From positions 1 through 8,053 of the forward strand of contig JASLFR010000107.1 of NCBI GenBank assembly GCA_030150565.1: 8,053 bases of DNA, read 5' to 3'. The notes under the pieces are model-generated. The model had not been told where the DNA came from, made no database searches, and worked only from the letters and a program-made list of their open reading frames with translations. The DNA is from Cardiobacteriales bacterium (GTDB lineage Bacteria; Pseudomonadota; Gammaproteobacteria; Cardiobacteriales; Wohlfahrtiimonadaceae). Positions within the stretch are counted from its first letter, which is position 1. Every line of letters begins with the position of its first letter. Both the position numbers and the translations under genes were made by a program. Below, in pieces: positions 1-6,228 of the stretch.

Positions 1-1253
1 GCAACCTCATCTACCTCAGCAGGGACACTCAATACAAGAAAATCTTGATTTAAGGTCTGAAGTTGCTTAATCGCGCGCCATGTACCAATTACTAAGAGTG
101 TATCGCCCGATTTCAATTTCTGGTTAAGCAGATCGCTCTCAAGCGCTACCCCATCACGGCGCAGCCCAACCACGTTAAGACTAAAGGTAGAGCGAAACGC
201 GCTCTCTAAAACAGTGCGATCAATCAAGGATGACTCTGGGGGAATCGCCACCTCAACCATCCCAATAGTGCGTGATTGGTCAGTAAAATAATCCCCTGTA
301 AAGGGAACCGTAGAGAGGCGAAACTCTTCACAAAATTGAGTAATCTTATCTTGATAGAAGAAGTCAATTAAGAGAATATCATCACGGCGAATCTCTCGAT
401 CAGAGGCAGCATCGATCACATCGTGGGTAAAACGGCTTGCTCGCTCAATCGCAACAATATTGGCTCCATAAAGAACACGCAGATTGAGCTCTTGAATCGT
501 CTTTCCAATAAAGGGGGAGCCTCCATTCACCCGAATACGGCGATTTCTTCCCGTCAATTTATAATCTCGAATAAAATCGTAAAGATTACGGCGACCTCGT
601 AACGCTCGGCGGCTCTCTCCAAGCTTTCGGGTTAAGAATCTTCGTGCAAAGAGCATATAGAAGACTCCCACAAGAAGCATTGAAACCCCCATCGGCGTCA
701 CAGAGAAGAAACCGAGCGCCTCATAACCGCTACTCTCTAATCGGCTACTCACAACTAAGTTGGGCGCTGTAGAGACAAGGGTGAACATACCACTGATTAA
801 ACCTGCAAAACTGAGCGGCATCAATAATCCACTCGGTGCGATCTTCATCTTTCCTGCAATACTTAAAACGATAGGGATAAAGATCGCCACTACCCCTGTT
901 GAGCTCATAACAGAACCGAGTGCCCCAACAGAGAGCATCAGAAAGACAACAAGGCGCACCTCACTATTTTTAGATTTGCGTATAAGCCAATCGCCAACAC
1001 TATAAGCGATTCCAGTTCGCACAAGCCCCGCCCCAATTACGAAGAAGGCCGCGACCAGAATAATACTACTATCACTAAAACCTTGAAGAGCCTCCTCAAC
1101 AGAGACGATCGGTTCGATCGGGAGCACTTTGTGTGCCATCGGAAGCGCAACAATCGCCATCAATGCAATAACGTCCATTCGTGGCTTATTAATAATAAAG
1201 CCGATAACGGCTAGCGAGAGTAATGCTAAAACGGTGATCAGTTCCGGCGTCAT
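1..1253 (-). CDS. SLC13-family permease with two RCK_C (TrkA-C) domains, 3' end outside window
   Basis: This is a secondary transporter of the inner membrane, in the ion-transporter/SLC13 group that imports anions such as sulfate or dicarboxylates; the substrate cannot be read from the sequence. Reading leftwards from ATG 1251-1253, 417 codons are open to the window edge. Hydrophobic segments lie near residues 5-23, 28-45, 62-85, 100-135, 142-168 and 184-205. The stretch SSTGVVAIFIP (118-128) and the later TAPNLVV (162-168) match the paired helical-hairpin region of the family. Two soluble RCK_C-like domains follow, at about 235-315 (start VNGGSPFIGKTI) and 325-410 (VEVAIPPESSLI). The family usually has about 600 residues, so the C-terminal membrane half lies beyond position 1. 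An AGAAGGA ribosome-binding site at 1260-1266, six bases before the ATG, supports the start. The gene diverges from the FrnE-like gene. Confidence 0.88.
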   Translation of the reverse strand, partial: MTPELITVLALLSLAVIGFIINKPRMDVIALMAIVALPMAHKVLPIEPIVSVEEALQGFSDSSIILVAAFFVIGAGLVRTGIAYSVGDWLIRKSKNSEVRLVVFLMLSVGALGSVMSSTGVVAIFIPIVLSIAGKMKIAPSGLLMPLSFAGLISGMFTLVSTAPNLVVSSRLESSGYEALGFFSVTPMGVSMLLVGVFYMLFARRFLTRKLGESRRALRGRRNLYDFIRDYKLTGRNRRIRVNGGSPFIGKTIQELNLRVLYGANIVAIERASRFTHDVIDAASDREIRRDDILLIDFFYQDKITQFCEEFRLSTVPFTGDYFTDQSRTIGMVEVAIPPESSLIDRTVLESAFRSTFSLNVVGLRRDGVALESDLLNQKLKSGDTLLVIGTWRAIKQLQTLNQDFLVLSVPAEVDEV

Positions 1254-1306
1254 AAAATATCCTTCTTTGCATCCGCAAGTAAAAATGAGAGCATCTCAAG
1301 GCTCTG

Positions 1307-1336
1307 ATTATATAGTAATGAATCTTTTAGTGATAG
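1307..1336 (-). promoter_or_regulatory. Candidate promoter of the SLC13-family permease
   Basis: On the minus strand a perfect TATAAT lies at 1307-1312, 54 bases before the permease ATG. The best -35 match, CTATCA at 1331-1336 with an 18-bp spacer, agrees with TTGACA at only three positions, so the call rests mostly on the -10 box and its position in a divergent intergenic region. Confidence 0.35.
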
Positions 1337-1373
1337 ATTGAACGGTAATTGTCTCAACCTCCAAAGCTTTGAT

Positions 1374-1382
1374 TGCTATAAT
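1374..1382 (+). promoter_or_regulatory. Candidate extended -10 promoter for the FrnE-like/lipoprotein operon
   Basis: TGCTATAAT is an extended -10 element (TGn followed by a perfect TATAAT at 1377-1382), 61 bases before the ATG of the FrnE-like gene. At 17-bp spacing the -35 position (TCAACC, 1354-1359) is weak, which is common for extended -10 promoters. Transcription would begin near 1389, inside or at the foot of the hairpin at 1384-1413. Confidence 0.45.
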
Positions 1383-1383
1383 T

Positions 1384-1413
1384 GGGGGCTTGCGCATTTG
1401 AGCGCCCTTTTTT
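1384..1413 (+). other. GC-rich hairpin followed by T6 in the leader of the FrnE-like gene
   Basis: The segment can fold as GGGC, TT bulge, GC, an eight-base loop, then GC-GCCC, followed at once by six T (1408-1413). An alternative pairing uses GCGC (1392-1395) with GCGC (1402-1405). It looks like an intrinsic terminator, yet no rightward gene lies before it in the window and the best rightward promoter ends at its left edge. It may be a leader attenuator, a block on antisense transcripts leaving the permease region, or chance. The stem is short and bulged. Confidence 0.3.
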
Positions 1414-1443
1414 CTATTTAATCCTGATGAGGCTATCAAATTT

Positions 1444-2085
1444 ATGGAAATTCATATCTGGTCAGATTTCTCCTGCCCTTTCTGTTACATCGGCACCCAC
1501 AATCTCCATCAAGCGATTAAACGCCTTCCTGATGCGTTACAATCAAAGATAACGATCTTCTACCGCAGCTTTGAGCTCAATATTGATGCGCCCAACTACA
1601 CCGATAAGAGCATTGCAGAGGAGCTCTCTGAGCGTTACCAAGCCCCCATTGAGCGTGCTAAAGCGATGATCAAGAATGCAACAGAGATCGCAAAAGAGTT
1701 TGGACTCACCTTTAATCATGAAAAATCGGTTCCCACAAATACAGCGCGCGCCCATCAACTCCAACATTTTGTGATGCAGAATGATTTTTCAAAGAGCGAT
1801 CAGACCGCTATGGCGCTCTTCCACGCCTACTTCACTGATGGGAAGAATCTTGCTGATATCGCAACACTTCTTACAATCGCAGAGGAGCTTGAGCTCGATC
1901 TTGATGCCTTAACCGATGCGCTCGATTCAGAGCAGTATCTCAATCAGGTGCGTGATGATGAGAATTTTGCCCATCAATTACAGATTCAGAGTGTCCCCTT
2001 CTTTGTGATTAATCAAGAACTCGCAATTCAAGGATCTCAAACGATTGATGAATTTGAAAAGTTCTTAAGAGAAGAGTTAAGCTAA
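1444..2085 (+). CDS. DsbA-family thiol oxidoreductase, FrnE-like
   Basis: This is a thioredoxin-fold protein of 213 residues, the usual size for FrnE/2-hydroxychromene-2-carboxylate isomerase-type members of the DsbA family. The N terminus has the hallmark IWSDFSCPFCYIG, placing the redox pair at Cys11 and Cys14 (CPFC) at the start of helix 1. The cis-proline loop is SVPFFV, with Pro185 near the active site as expected. A helical insertion fills residues ~40-165. There is no signal peptide, so a cytoplasmic protein-disulfide or oxidative-stress role is likely, as reported for FrnE of Deinococcus; the substrate is unknown. The ATG at 1444 fits the family N terminus exactly, although the best Shine-Dalgarno match (TGAGG, 1428-1432) is 11 bases away. 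The lipoprotein gene follows 32 bp later, probably in the same transcript. The two cysteines separate it from true isomerases, which use a serine there. Confidence 0.9.
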   Translation: MEIHIWSDFSCPFCYIGTHNLHQAIKRLPDALQSKITIFYRSFELNIDAPNYTDKSIAEELSERYQAPIERAKAMIKNATEIAKEFGLTFNHEKSVPTNTARAHQLQHFVMQNDFSKSDQTAMALFHAYFTDGKNLADIATLLTIAEELELDLDALTDALDSEQYLNQVRDDENFAHQLQIQSVPFFVINQELAIQGSQTIDEFEKFLREELS

Positions 2086-2117
2086 TCGATTCTAACGTTA
2101 AGTATTAGGAGAAGATT

Positions 2118-2627
2118 GTGCAAAAAAGAGCGTTTAAAAGAGGGTTTGTGCGATCAGCATTCACTATCGCAACCCTTCTCTTATTAAATAGCTGCAGCAT
2201 GGCACCTATTGAGGATTACCCATATCATCAGACAGACCGTGAAGAGATTCGCCGTAATCAATCTCCTGAGCAGAGTATTGAGGTGAATAAAACGGCGGGG
2301 CAGATTATGGCTGAAGGGCCTGAAATCTGCCAACGGGTGAGCGACCTACTCTTTAAGAGTGCGGAGTTTCAAGGAGTCTCTTCCAACCAATTCAACTGCG
2401 TCTACAATACTTATCAGCCAATTACGCAGACAGTGCGCCAACCCGATTTTATCCGTGTTGTACACTCATTCACTATCGCTCCAGGGCAGATAGGTACCAG
2501 TCGAGTGACAGGGGTGAAAGAGTCGCAATATATCTCCCATCTTTCAGGTATTTTTAAGCTGGAGAAGGGGGAGAGTAGGCAGGAATTATTGATGTTGCGC
2601 CGAATTTTATCGGAGTTTGAGCGCTAA
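2118..2627 (+). CDS. Small lipoprotein of unknown function
   Basis: I do not recognise the family. The 169-residue product starts with a positively charged segment (KRAFKRGFVR), a hydrophobic core (AFTIATLLLL, 14-23) and the sequence LNSC, which places the lipidated cysteine at residue 26. The lipobox is slightly atypical, with Asn at -2, but the signal is convincing. The residue after the cysteine is Ser, not Asp, so by the E. coli Lol rule the protein would be sent to the outer membrane. The mature part is soluble, with two further cysteines (71 and 94) that could form a disulfide. A beta-rich pattern in the second half ends in a charged helix. The start is GTG, chosen because AGGAG at 2107-2111 sits six bases upstream and because it gives a complete signal peptide. 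It is the last gene before the terminator at 2647-2688. Confidence 0.8.
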   Translation: MQKRAFKRGFVRSAFTIATLLLLNSCSMAPIEDYPYHQTDREEIRRNQSPEQSIEVNKTAGQIMAEGPEICQRVSDLLFKSAEFQGVSSNQFNCVYNTYQPITQTVRQPDFIRVVHSFTIAPGQIGTSRVTGVKESQYISHLSGIFKLEKGESRQELLMLRRILSEFER

Positions 2628-2646
2628 ATAAGCACATCAAATACCA

Positions 2647-2688
2647 AAAAAGAGAGCCCCAATCATTAATGATAGGGGCTCTCTTTTT
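2647..2688. terminator. Bidirectional intrinsic terminator between the lipoprotein gene and recJ
   Basis: AAAAAGAGAGCCCC (2647-2660) is perfectly complementary to GGGGCTCTCTTTTT (2675-2688). The 14-bp stem contains a nine-base GC-rich core, with an A run on one side and a T run on the other, so it works as an intrinsic terminator in both directions. The 14-base loop contains the perfect 12-base palindrome ATCATTAATGAT (2662-2673), which could extend the hairpin. It lies 19 bases past the lipoprotein stop and 43 bases past the recJ stop, between two converging transcripts. Confidence 0.93.
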
Positions 2689-2731
2689 ATCGCTGATTCT
2701 AATTTCTAATGAATCAATATTTTCATCTCGA

Positions 2732-4480
2732 TTACTGCGGCTCAAAATAATCGATAATAAGCTGCAGTGAGCGCCGCCCTCTCCACTCATTCACATTGAG
2801 CTTATAGGCACAATAGATCTTCTCTACATTATCGAGAATCGATTTGCCCTGAAAAAAGGCGATCCCATCAATCTCTTGCCCCGACTCTGGATGTAGGAGG
2901 AGAAACTTAACATGCACCTCTTTCAAAATACGTATATCGAGCACCTCAAATACCCCCTCAAAGAGTGGCTCTGGGAACCCCTGCCCCCATGGGAATGCTA
3001 GTCGTAATCGATCCGCATTCTCCAATGTAAACGCTTCAGGGGCTAAATACCCATCACTATAGAGACGCTGCTCAAAGAGCTCTCCCCCCTCCCGCTCATT
3101 AATCTCTTTGGCGCTCTTCTCAATCTCTTCATTAATCATCTCTCGAAATTGATCTAAATAGCGCTCTTCAAGAGATAGCCCTGCCGCCATCGCATGACCA
3201 CCAAAAGTGGCGATCATTCCCCGCTCTCGTCGAGCGACATTGCTAATCATATCCCGAAGATGGATTCCACGAATAGAGCGCCCCGACCCTTTAATCATCC
3301 CCTCCTCATCAAATGCAAAGACAAAAGTGGGGCGATAATATTGCTCTTTTATACGGGAGGCGACTATTCCAGTCACCCCTTGATGCCACGCCTCATCATA
3401 GAGCACGATTGCAGAAGGGAGTGAATCGTACTCTACCGTAACGCCACTAAGCGCCTCATCTGCCTTTGCACGCATTGAACGTTCAATCTCTTTGCGCTCA
3501 CTATTGAGCTGATAGAGTTGCTCTGCAAGGGAACGAGCGTATGAGAAATCATCCGATAAGAGCGCCTCAATCCCAATTGTCATATCATCTAAACGGCCTG
3601 CAGCATTGAGCATTGGGGCAATTCCAAAAGCGATATCTGCTGTAGATAGTTGAGCTCCATTTCGCCCTGAAAGATCGATTAAAGCGGCAACCCCTGCTGA
3701 GAGTGCGCCTGAACGCATCCGCATCAATCCTTGCTGCACGAGCCGACGATTATTCTCATCAAGGGGAACTAGATCCGCCACTGTCCCCAATGCGACTAAA
3801 TCGAGATATTGAGCCAAATTGGGGGCACTCTCTCTAGAAAGATATCCCTTCTCAATAAAATAGGCTCTAAGGCTTAAAAGCAGATAGAAGATCACCCCAA
3901 CGCCCGCTAAATTTTTACTCTCAAAGCGATCCCCCTCTAAATTGGGATTCACAATCGCATCTGCATTAGGAAGAATCTCAGGCGGAAGATGATGATCGGT
4001 AATAATCACCTCTACCCCCGCTTCTCGAGCAAGTGCAACCCCCTCCACATCGGAGATTCCATTATCTAGCGTGATGATGAGATCAGGCTTCTCCTCAATT
4101 AGAATCTTCTGCACAAGGCTTCGGGTCAATCCATACCCATCAAAGAGACGGTGCGGTACACGATAACTTAATGAAGATGCACCAAAAAGGGGCAGAACAC
4201 GCATTGCAAGGGCGATACTTGTCGCTCCATCCACATCATAATCCCCCACAAGAAGAATGGAGCGCTGCTCTAAAATCGCCTTCGCCAAGATCTCTGTCGC
4301 CCTCTCAATATGACTTAAATTGTGATATGGAAGCAGATGGCGAAGGGAGAAATCTAATCCCTCTTCCGATGAGATCGCTCTTCTTTGCAAAAGATCGTTC
4401 AGAAAAGGGGGAAAGTTGGGAAACTGTAACTGATGTTGATAAGGGCGCTCAATAATTTTGCGTTCACTAAAAAAACTCAT
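2732..4480 (-). CDS. recJ: Single-stranded-DNA-specific 5'-3' exonuclease RecJ
   Basis: RecJ degrades single-stranded DNA 5' to 3' in RecF-pathway recombination, mismatch repair and processing of stalled forks. The 582-residue product has the family's usual length and all core DHH-phosphoesterase motifs: VGDYDVDGATS (78-88), LDNGIS (138-143), TDHH (161-164), LAGVGVIFY (191-199), VALGTVADLVPLD (229-241) and LNAAGRLDD (291-299). These carry the aspartates and histidines that hold the catalytic metals. The DHHA1 domain follows, with HQGVTGIVASR (366-376), GSGRSI (398-403) and FGGHAMAAG (426-434). The C-terminal ~90 residues are the RecJ OB-fold region. The start ATG overlaps the TGA of the RpfE-like gene in the form ATGA (4477-4480), so translation is probably coupled. 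It is the last gene of the leftward run. Val in place of Ala in motif I is a normal variant. Confidence 0.98.
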   Translation of the reverse strand: MSFFSERKIIERPYQHQLQFPNFPPFLNDLLQRRAISSEEGLDFSLRHLLPYHNLSHIERATEILAKAILEQRSILLVGDYDVDGATSIALAMRVLPLFGASSLSYRVPHRLFDGYGLTRSLVQKILIEEKPDLIITLDNGISDVEGVALAREAGVEVIITDHHLPPEILPNADAIVNPNLEGDRFESKNLAGVGVIFYLLLSLRAYFIEKGYLSRESAPNLAQYLDLVALGTVADLVPLDENNRRLVQQGLMRMRSGALSAGVAALIDLSGRNGAQLSTADIAFGIAPMLNAAGRLDDMTIGIEALLSDDFSYARSLAEQLYQLNSERKEIERSMRAKADEALSGVTVEYDSLPSAIVLYDEAWHQGVTGIVASRIKEQYYRPTFVFAFDEEGMIKGSGRSIRGIHLRDMISNVARRERGMIATFGGHAMAAGLSLEERYLDQFREMINEEIEKSAKEINEREGGELFEQRLYSDGYLAPEAFTLENADRLRLAFPWGQGFPEPLFEGVFEVLDIRILKEVHVKFLLLHPESGQEIDGIAFFQGKSILDNVEKIYCAYKLNVNEWRGRRSLQLIIDYFEPQ

Positions 4481-5460
4481 GGTGCTCCATAATAGTAAGT
4501 GATTGATCCGCGACGGAAAGGGAGACGTACCCCTTTATCGTAACGGTAGAGATTACCAAGCGTATCATCCACTAAAATCTCATCGATTAAGTTATCCTCA
4601 AACGCCATCATAATGGGAGCGAGATAGGTTTTAACAAAGAGTTCTCTCGCTTCATACCATGCGCTAAAGGAGTGGTGAGAGAGCGCTTTATAGAGTGAAT
4701 CATCCACAATACAGAGATGGGGGTGATTCTGAATCATCTGACTAAGATCGGCTAATACGTAGCTCTGATGAAAAAAGGAGAGCCCTAAATACTCCCCCAA
4801 CCCTCGAAACATCGCATTATCAGAGAAGAGCGCAGTAAAATTGGGGCGCCCTAAGATGGTCATGCTCTCACGTGTTCCCCATGGCCAGATTGTAGTTGGT
4901 GGGTGGCGTAGGTTCTGAATCGGTGCGTACTCTTTAAGCCAGTGGCGCGCCTCACGAAAACGCTCTCGCCAATAGGGAGCATGCCGCCCTGTTAAGCCAA
5001 AATTATTAGGCGCAATTCGATCATTCCAAAAAAGGGGGACAGAGGTCGCCTTCACATTGCGATGCGTTCCTAACGACATATACCAGTTACCATCGCTACT
5101 GACGATGGAGTTTTCTGCAAAGCTAAAATCGTTGGCAAAATCTGCTGAGAGTTGCCGAATCACCTCTGCATCATAAAACCCTGACTTATGGCGATCTAAG
5201 AGAGTGATCTTAAACCAATCCATAGAGTTGATCTGAAGCCCCTCTCCACGAATGCCAAAATAGGCCCAAGGGGCTCGATTTTCGATCCAGAAATAGCGGC
5301 GCAACACTTCCGCCATCCCCTTTGAATGAGTGCTCTGTTTTGACCAGCGGAAAAAATCACGAACCAGAGGATTGCGCTCCTGCAACCGTAGACGCCGCTC
5401 CCAACGGGGAGAGAAATAGCCAGTTAATCCTGGAACGATAAAGAGAATAGAACGTTTCAT
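4477..5460 (-). CDS. RpfE-like protein (degenerate phosphoglycerate-mutase-related family)
   Basis: This 327-residue protein matches the pattern I recall for the RpfE/'phosphoglycerate mutase' family encoded beside recJ in Xanthomonas and many beta- and gammaproteobacteria. The visible family features are an N-terminal hydrophobic strand ending in VPGL (9-12), AWAYFG-like PWAYFG (64-69), a segment ending in DR (89-90), NWYMSLG (125-131), an R-H-W-L-K region (171-176) and TTIWPWGTRE (189-198). The C-terminal half has D-D-S-L-Y-K-A-L (253-260) and a basic RLPFRR (312-317). The family has been related to the alkaline phosphatase/iPGM superfamily, but I see no clear metal site, so an active mutase should not be assumed. 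Its role is unknown; in Xanthomonas it was named as a pathogenicity-factor regulator. The start lies six bases after the TusA-like stop, with only a weak ribosome-binding site, and the stop overlaps recJ, which suggests coupled translation of all three. Confidence 0.7.
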   Translation of the reverse strand: MKRSILFIVPGLTGYFSPRWERRLRLQERNPLVRDFFRWSKQSTHSKGMAEVLRRYFWIENRAPWAYFGIRGEGLQINSMDWFKITLLDRHKSGFYDAEVIRQLSADFANDFSFAENSIVSSDGNWYMSLGTHRNVKATSVPLFWNDRIAPNNFGLTGRHAPYWRERFREARHWLKEYAPIQNLRHPPTTIWPWGTRESMTILGRPNFTALFSDNAMFRGLGEYLGLSFFHQSYVLADLSQMIQNHPHLCIVDDSLYKALSHHSFSAWYEARELFVKTYLAPIMMAFEDNLIDEILVDDTLGNLYRYDKGVRLPFRRGSITYYYGAP

Positions 5461-5466
5461 AATGGG

Positions 5467-5700
5467 TCACGCTTTTTCGATGAGAAAATAGAAGCGCTCC
5501 CCACGGCGCTCACTGATGAGAAGCTGATGCTCTGTACGACCTAAAAATGCCTTAAAATCGATCTCAGAATGGGGATCTGTTGTTGTTACGGCAATTTTAG
5601 CTTTTGAAGGGAGCGATGAGAGTGCCTGCTTCAACTTTAAAATCGGCATAGGGCAGCGCAATCCCTCTAAATTTAAATGCTCCTCAATCTGCTCATTCAT
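5467..5700 (-). CDS. TusA/SirA-family sulfurtransferase (sulfur carrier)
   Basis: This 77-residue protein has the single-domain TusA fold. The sequence LNLEGLRCPMPILKLKQAL (9-27) contains the CPxP motif, with Cys16 as the expected persulfide-carrying residue at the start of helix 1. The second half (IAVTTTDPHSEIDFKAF, then RFYFLIEK) gives the expected beta strands. TusA relays sulfur from cysteine desulfurase to tRNA thiolation and other sulfur pathways; this one is a paralog-type member beside rpfE and recJ, and its partner is unknown. An in-frame TTG at 5716-5718 would add six residues, but the AAGGAAGG site at 5708-5715 lies inside that extension and sits seven bases before ATG 5698-5700, so the ATG is the better start. 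The stop is six bases before the RpfE-like ATG. Confidence 0.88.
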   Translation of the reverse strand: MNEQIEEHLNLEGLRCPMPILKLKQALSSLPSKAKIAVTTTDPHSEIDFKAFLGRTEHQLLISERRGERFYFLIEKA

Positions 5701-5707
5701 TGCTAAA

Positions 5708-5715
5708 CCTTCCTT
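5708..5715 (-). promoter_or_regulatory. Ribosome-binding site that fixes the TusA-like start
   Basis: On the minus strand AAGGAAGG lies seven bases upstream of ATG 5698-5700. Because it overlaps the alternative TTG-initiated extension (5701-5718), it argues for the 77-residue product over the 83-residue one. Confidence 0.75.
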
Positions 5716-5724
5716 CAAATCTCT

Positions 5725-5755
5725 ATTTAATGGTAAATCTTATCACTTTTTACAA
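5725..5755 (-). promoter_or_regulatory. Weak candidate internal promoter before tusA-rpfE-recJ
   Basis: The 75-bp gap after rimI is the only sizeable gap in the leftward run. On the minus strand TTGTAA (5750-5755) and TTAAAT (5725-5730) each match the sigma-70 boxes at four of six positions, with a long 19-bp spacer; TAAGAT further upstream is an alternative -10. The signal is weak, and its placement in the gap is the main support. Confidence 0.25.
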
Positions 5756-5775
5756 TAGAAGCAGCTCATTACCTC

Positions 5776-6228
5776 TTATGATAAAAAGGTATACATCATC
5801 ACTAAGGCATCCTCTCTCCCCCCATCAGGCAGAGGATAATAACGAGCACGCCGTCCGATCTGATTAAATCCTTCAGAATCATAGAGCGATATTGCTGCAC
5901 GATTCCCCTCCCTCACCTCTAAAAGAAGGGTGTAGAATCCCTCCTCCTCCAATCGCTCCATCACCGCTTGAAGTAAGGCGCGCCCATAACCTAAACCTTG
6001 AAAGTGGGGATCGATTGCAATATTGAGAAGATGCGCTTCATCTAAGATTGTAGAGAGCATTGCAAATCCCACCAGCTCCCCCTTCTCATTCTTAGCCTTT
6101 ACCCGCACACCTTGCAAAGAGAAGAGGCTCTCCATAACAGATCGCTCCCACGGAACAAGATGGGCCCGCGCTTCAATTGGGTAGATTGAGGGGAGATCTT
6201 CAAGACTCATCTCACTAATGGTTAACAT
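5776..6228 (-). CDS. rimI: Ribosomal protein S18 N-alpha-acetyltransferase RimI
   Basis: RimI transfers acetyl from acetyl-CoA to the N-terminal alanine of ribosomal protein S18. The 150-residue length matches the family (about 148 in E. coli). The GNAT fold is complete: an N-terminal region with PIEARAH and PWE (16-28), strand 4 as LLNIAIDP (68-75), the acetyl-CoA loop QGLGYGRALL (78-87), then LEVREGNRAAISLYDSEGF (102-120) and the RimI-typical RRARYYP (125-131) ahead of the closing EDAL-VM strand. The ATG is preceded by a GGGGGAGAG ribosome-binding site and lies inside the end of the upstream gene, overlapping it by 14 bases. The upstream neighbour is a HolD-like gene, the same neighbour rimI has in E. 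coli. GNAT proteins are easily mis-assigned, but the C-terminal motif and the context make RimI secure. Confidence 0.95.
   Translation of the reverse strand: MLTISEMSLEDLPSIYPIEARAHLVPWERSVMESLFSLQGVRVKAKNEKGELVGFAMLSTILDEAHLLNIAIDPHFQGLGYGRALLQAVMERLEEEGFYTLLLEVREGNRAAISLYDSEGFNQIGRRARYYPLPDGGREDALVMMYTFLS

Noticed and set aside
760..1341. Two rightward open frames (760-1005 and 1129-1341) opposite the permease gene and its upstream region
   Set aside because: Both lie antisense to a clear membrane-protein reading frame or its leader, have unremarkable translations without domains, and show no convincing ribosome-binding site.
1543..1767. Leftward open frame inside the FrnE-like gene
   Set aside because: It is the complement of well-conserved FrnE-like codons, and its cysteine-rich translation matches no metal-binding pattern.
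2554..2790. Leftward open frame spanning the lipoprotein end, the terminator and the recJ end
   Set aside because: It reads straight through the strong bidirectional terminator and overlaps two real genes.
4237..4251. Alanine-to-valine change in RecJ motif I (GDYDVDG) as a possible defect
   Set aside because: Valine is found at this position in other RecJ/DHH proteins and all metal-binding aspartates are present.
3194..4455. Rightward open frames at 3194-3424 and 4171-4455 opposite recJ
   Set aside because: They are antisense to recJ motifs, have no recognisable domain and no promoter of their own.
5701..5718. TTG-initiated six-residue extension of the TusA-like protein
   Set aside because: The extension contains the ribosome-binding site for the downstream ATG, and the TTG has no site of its own.
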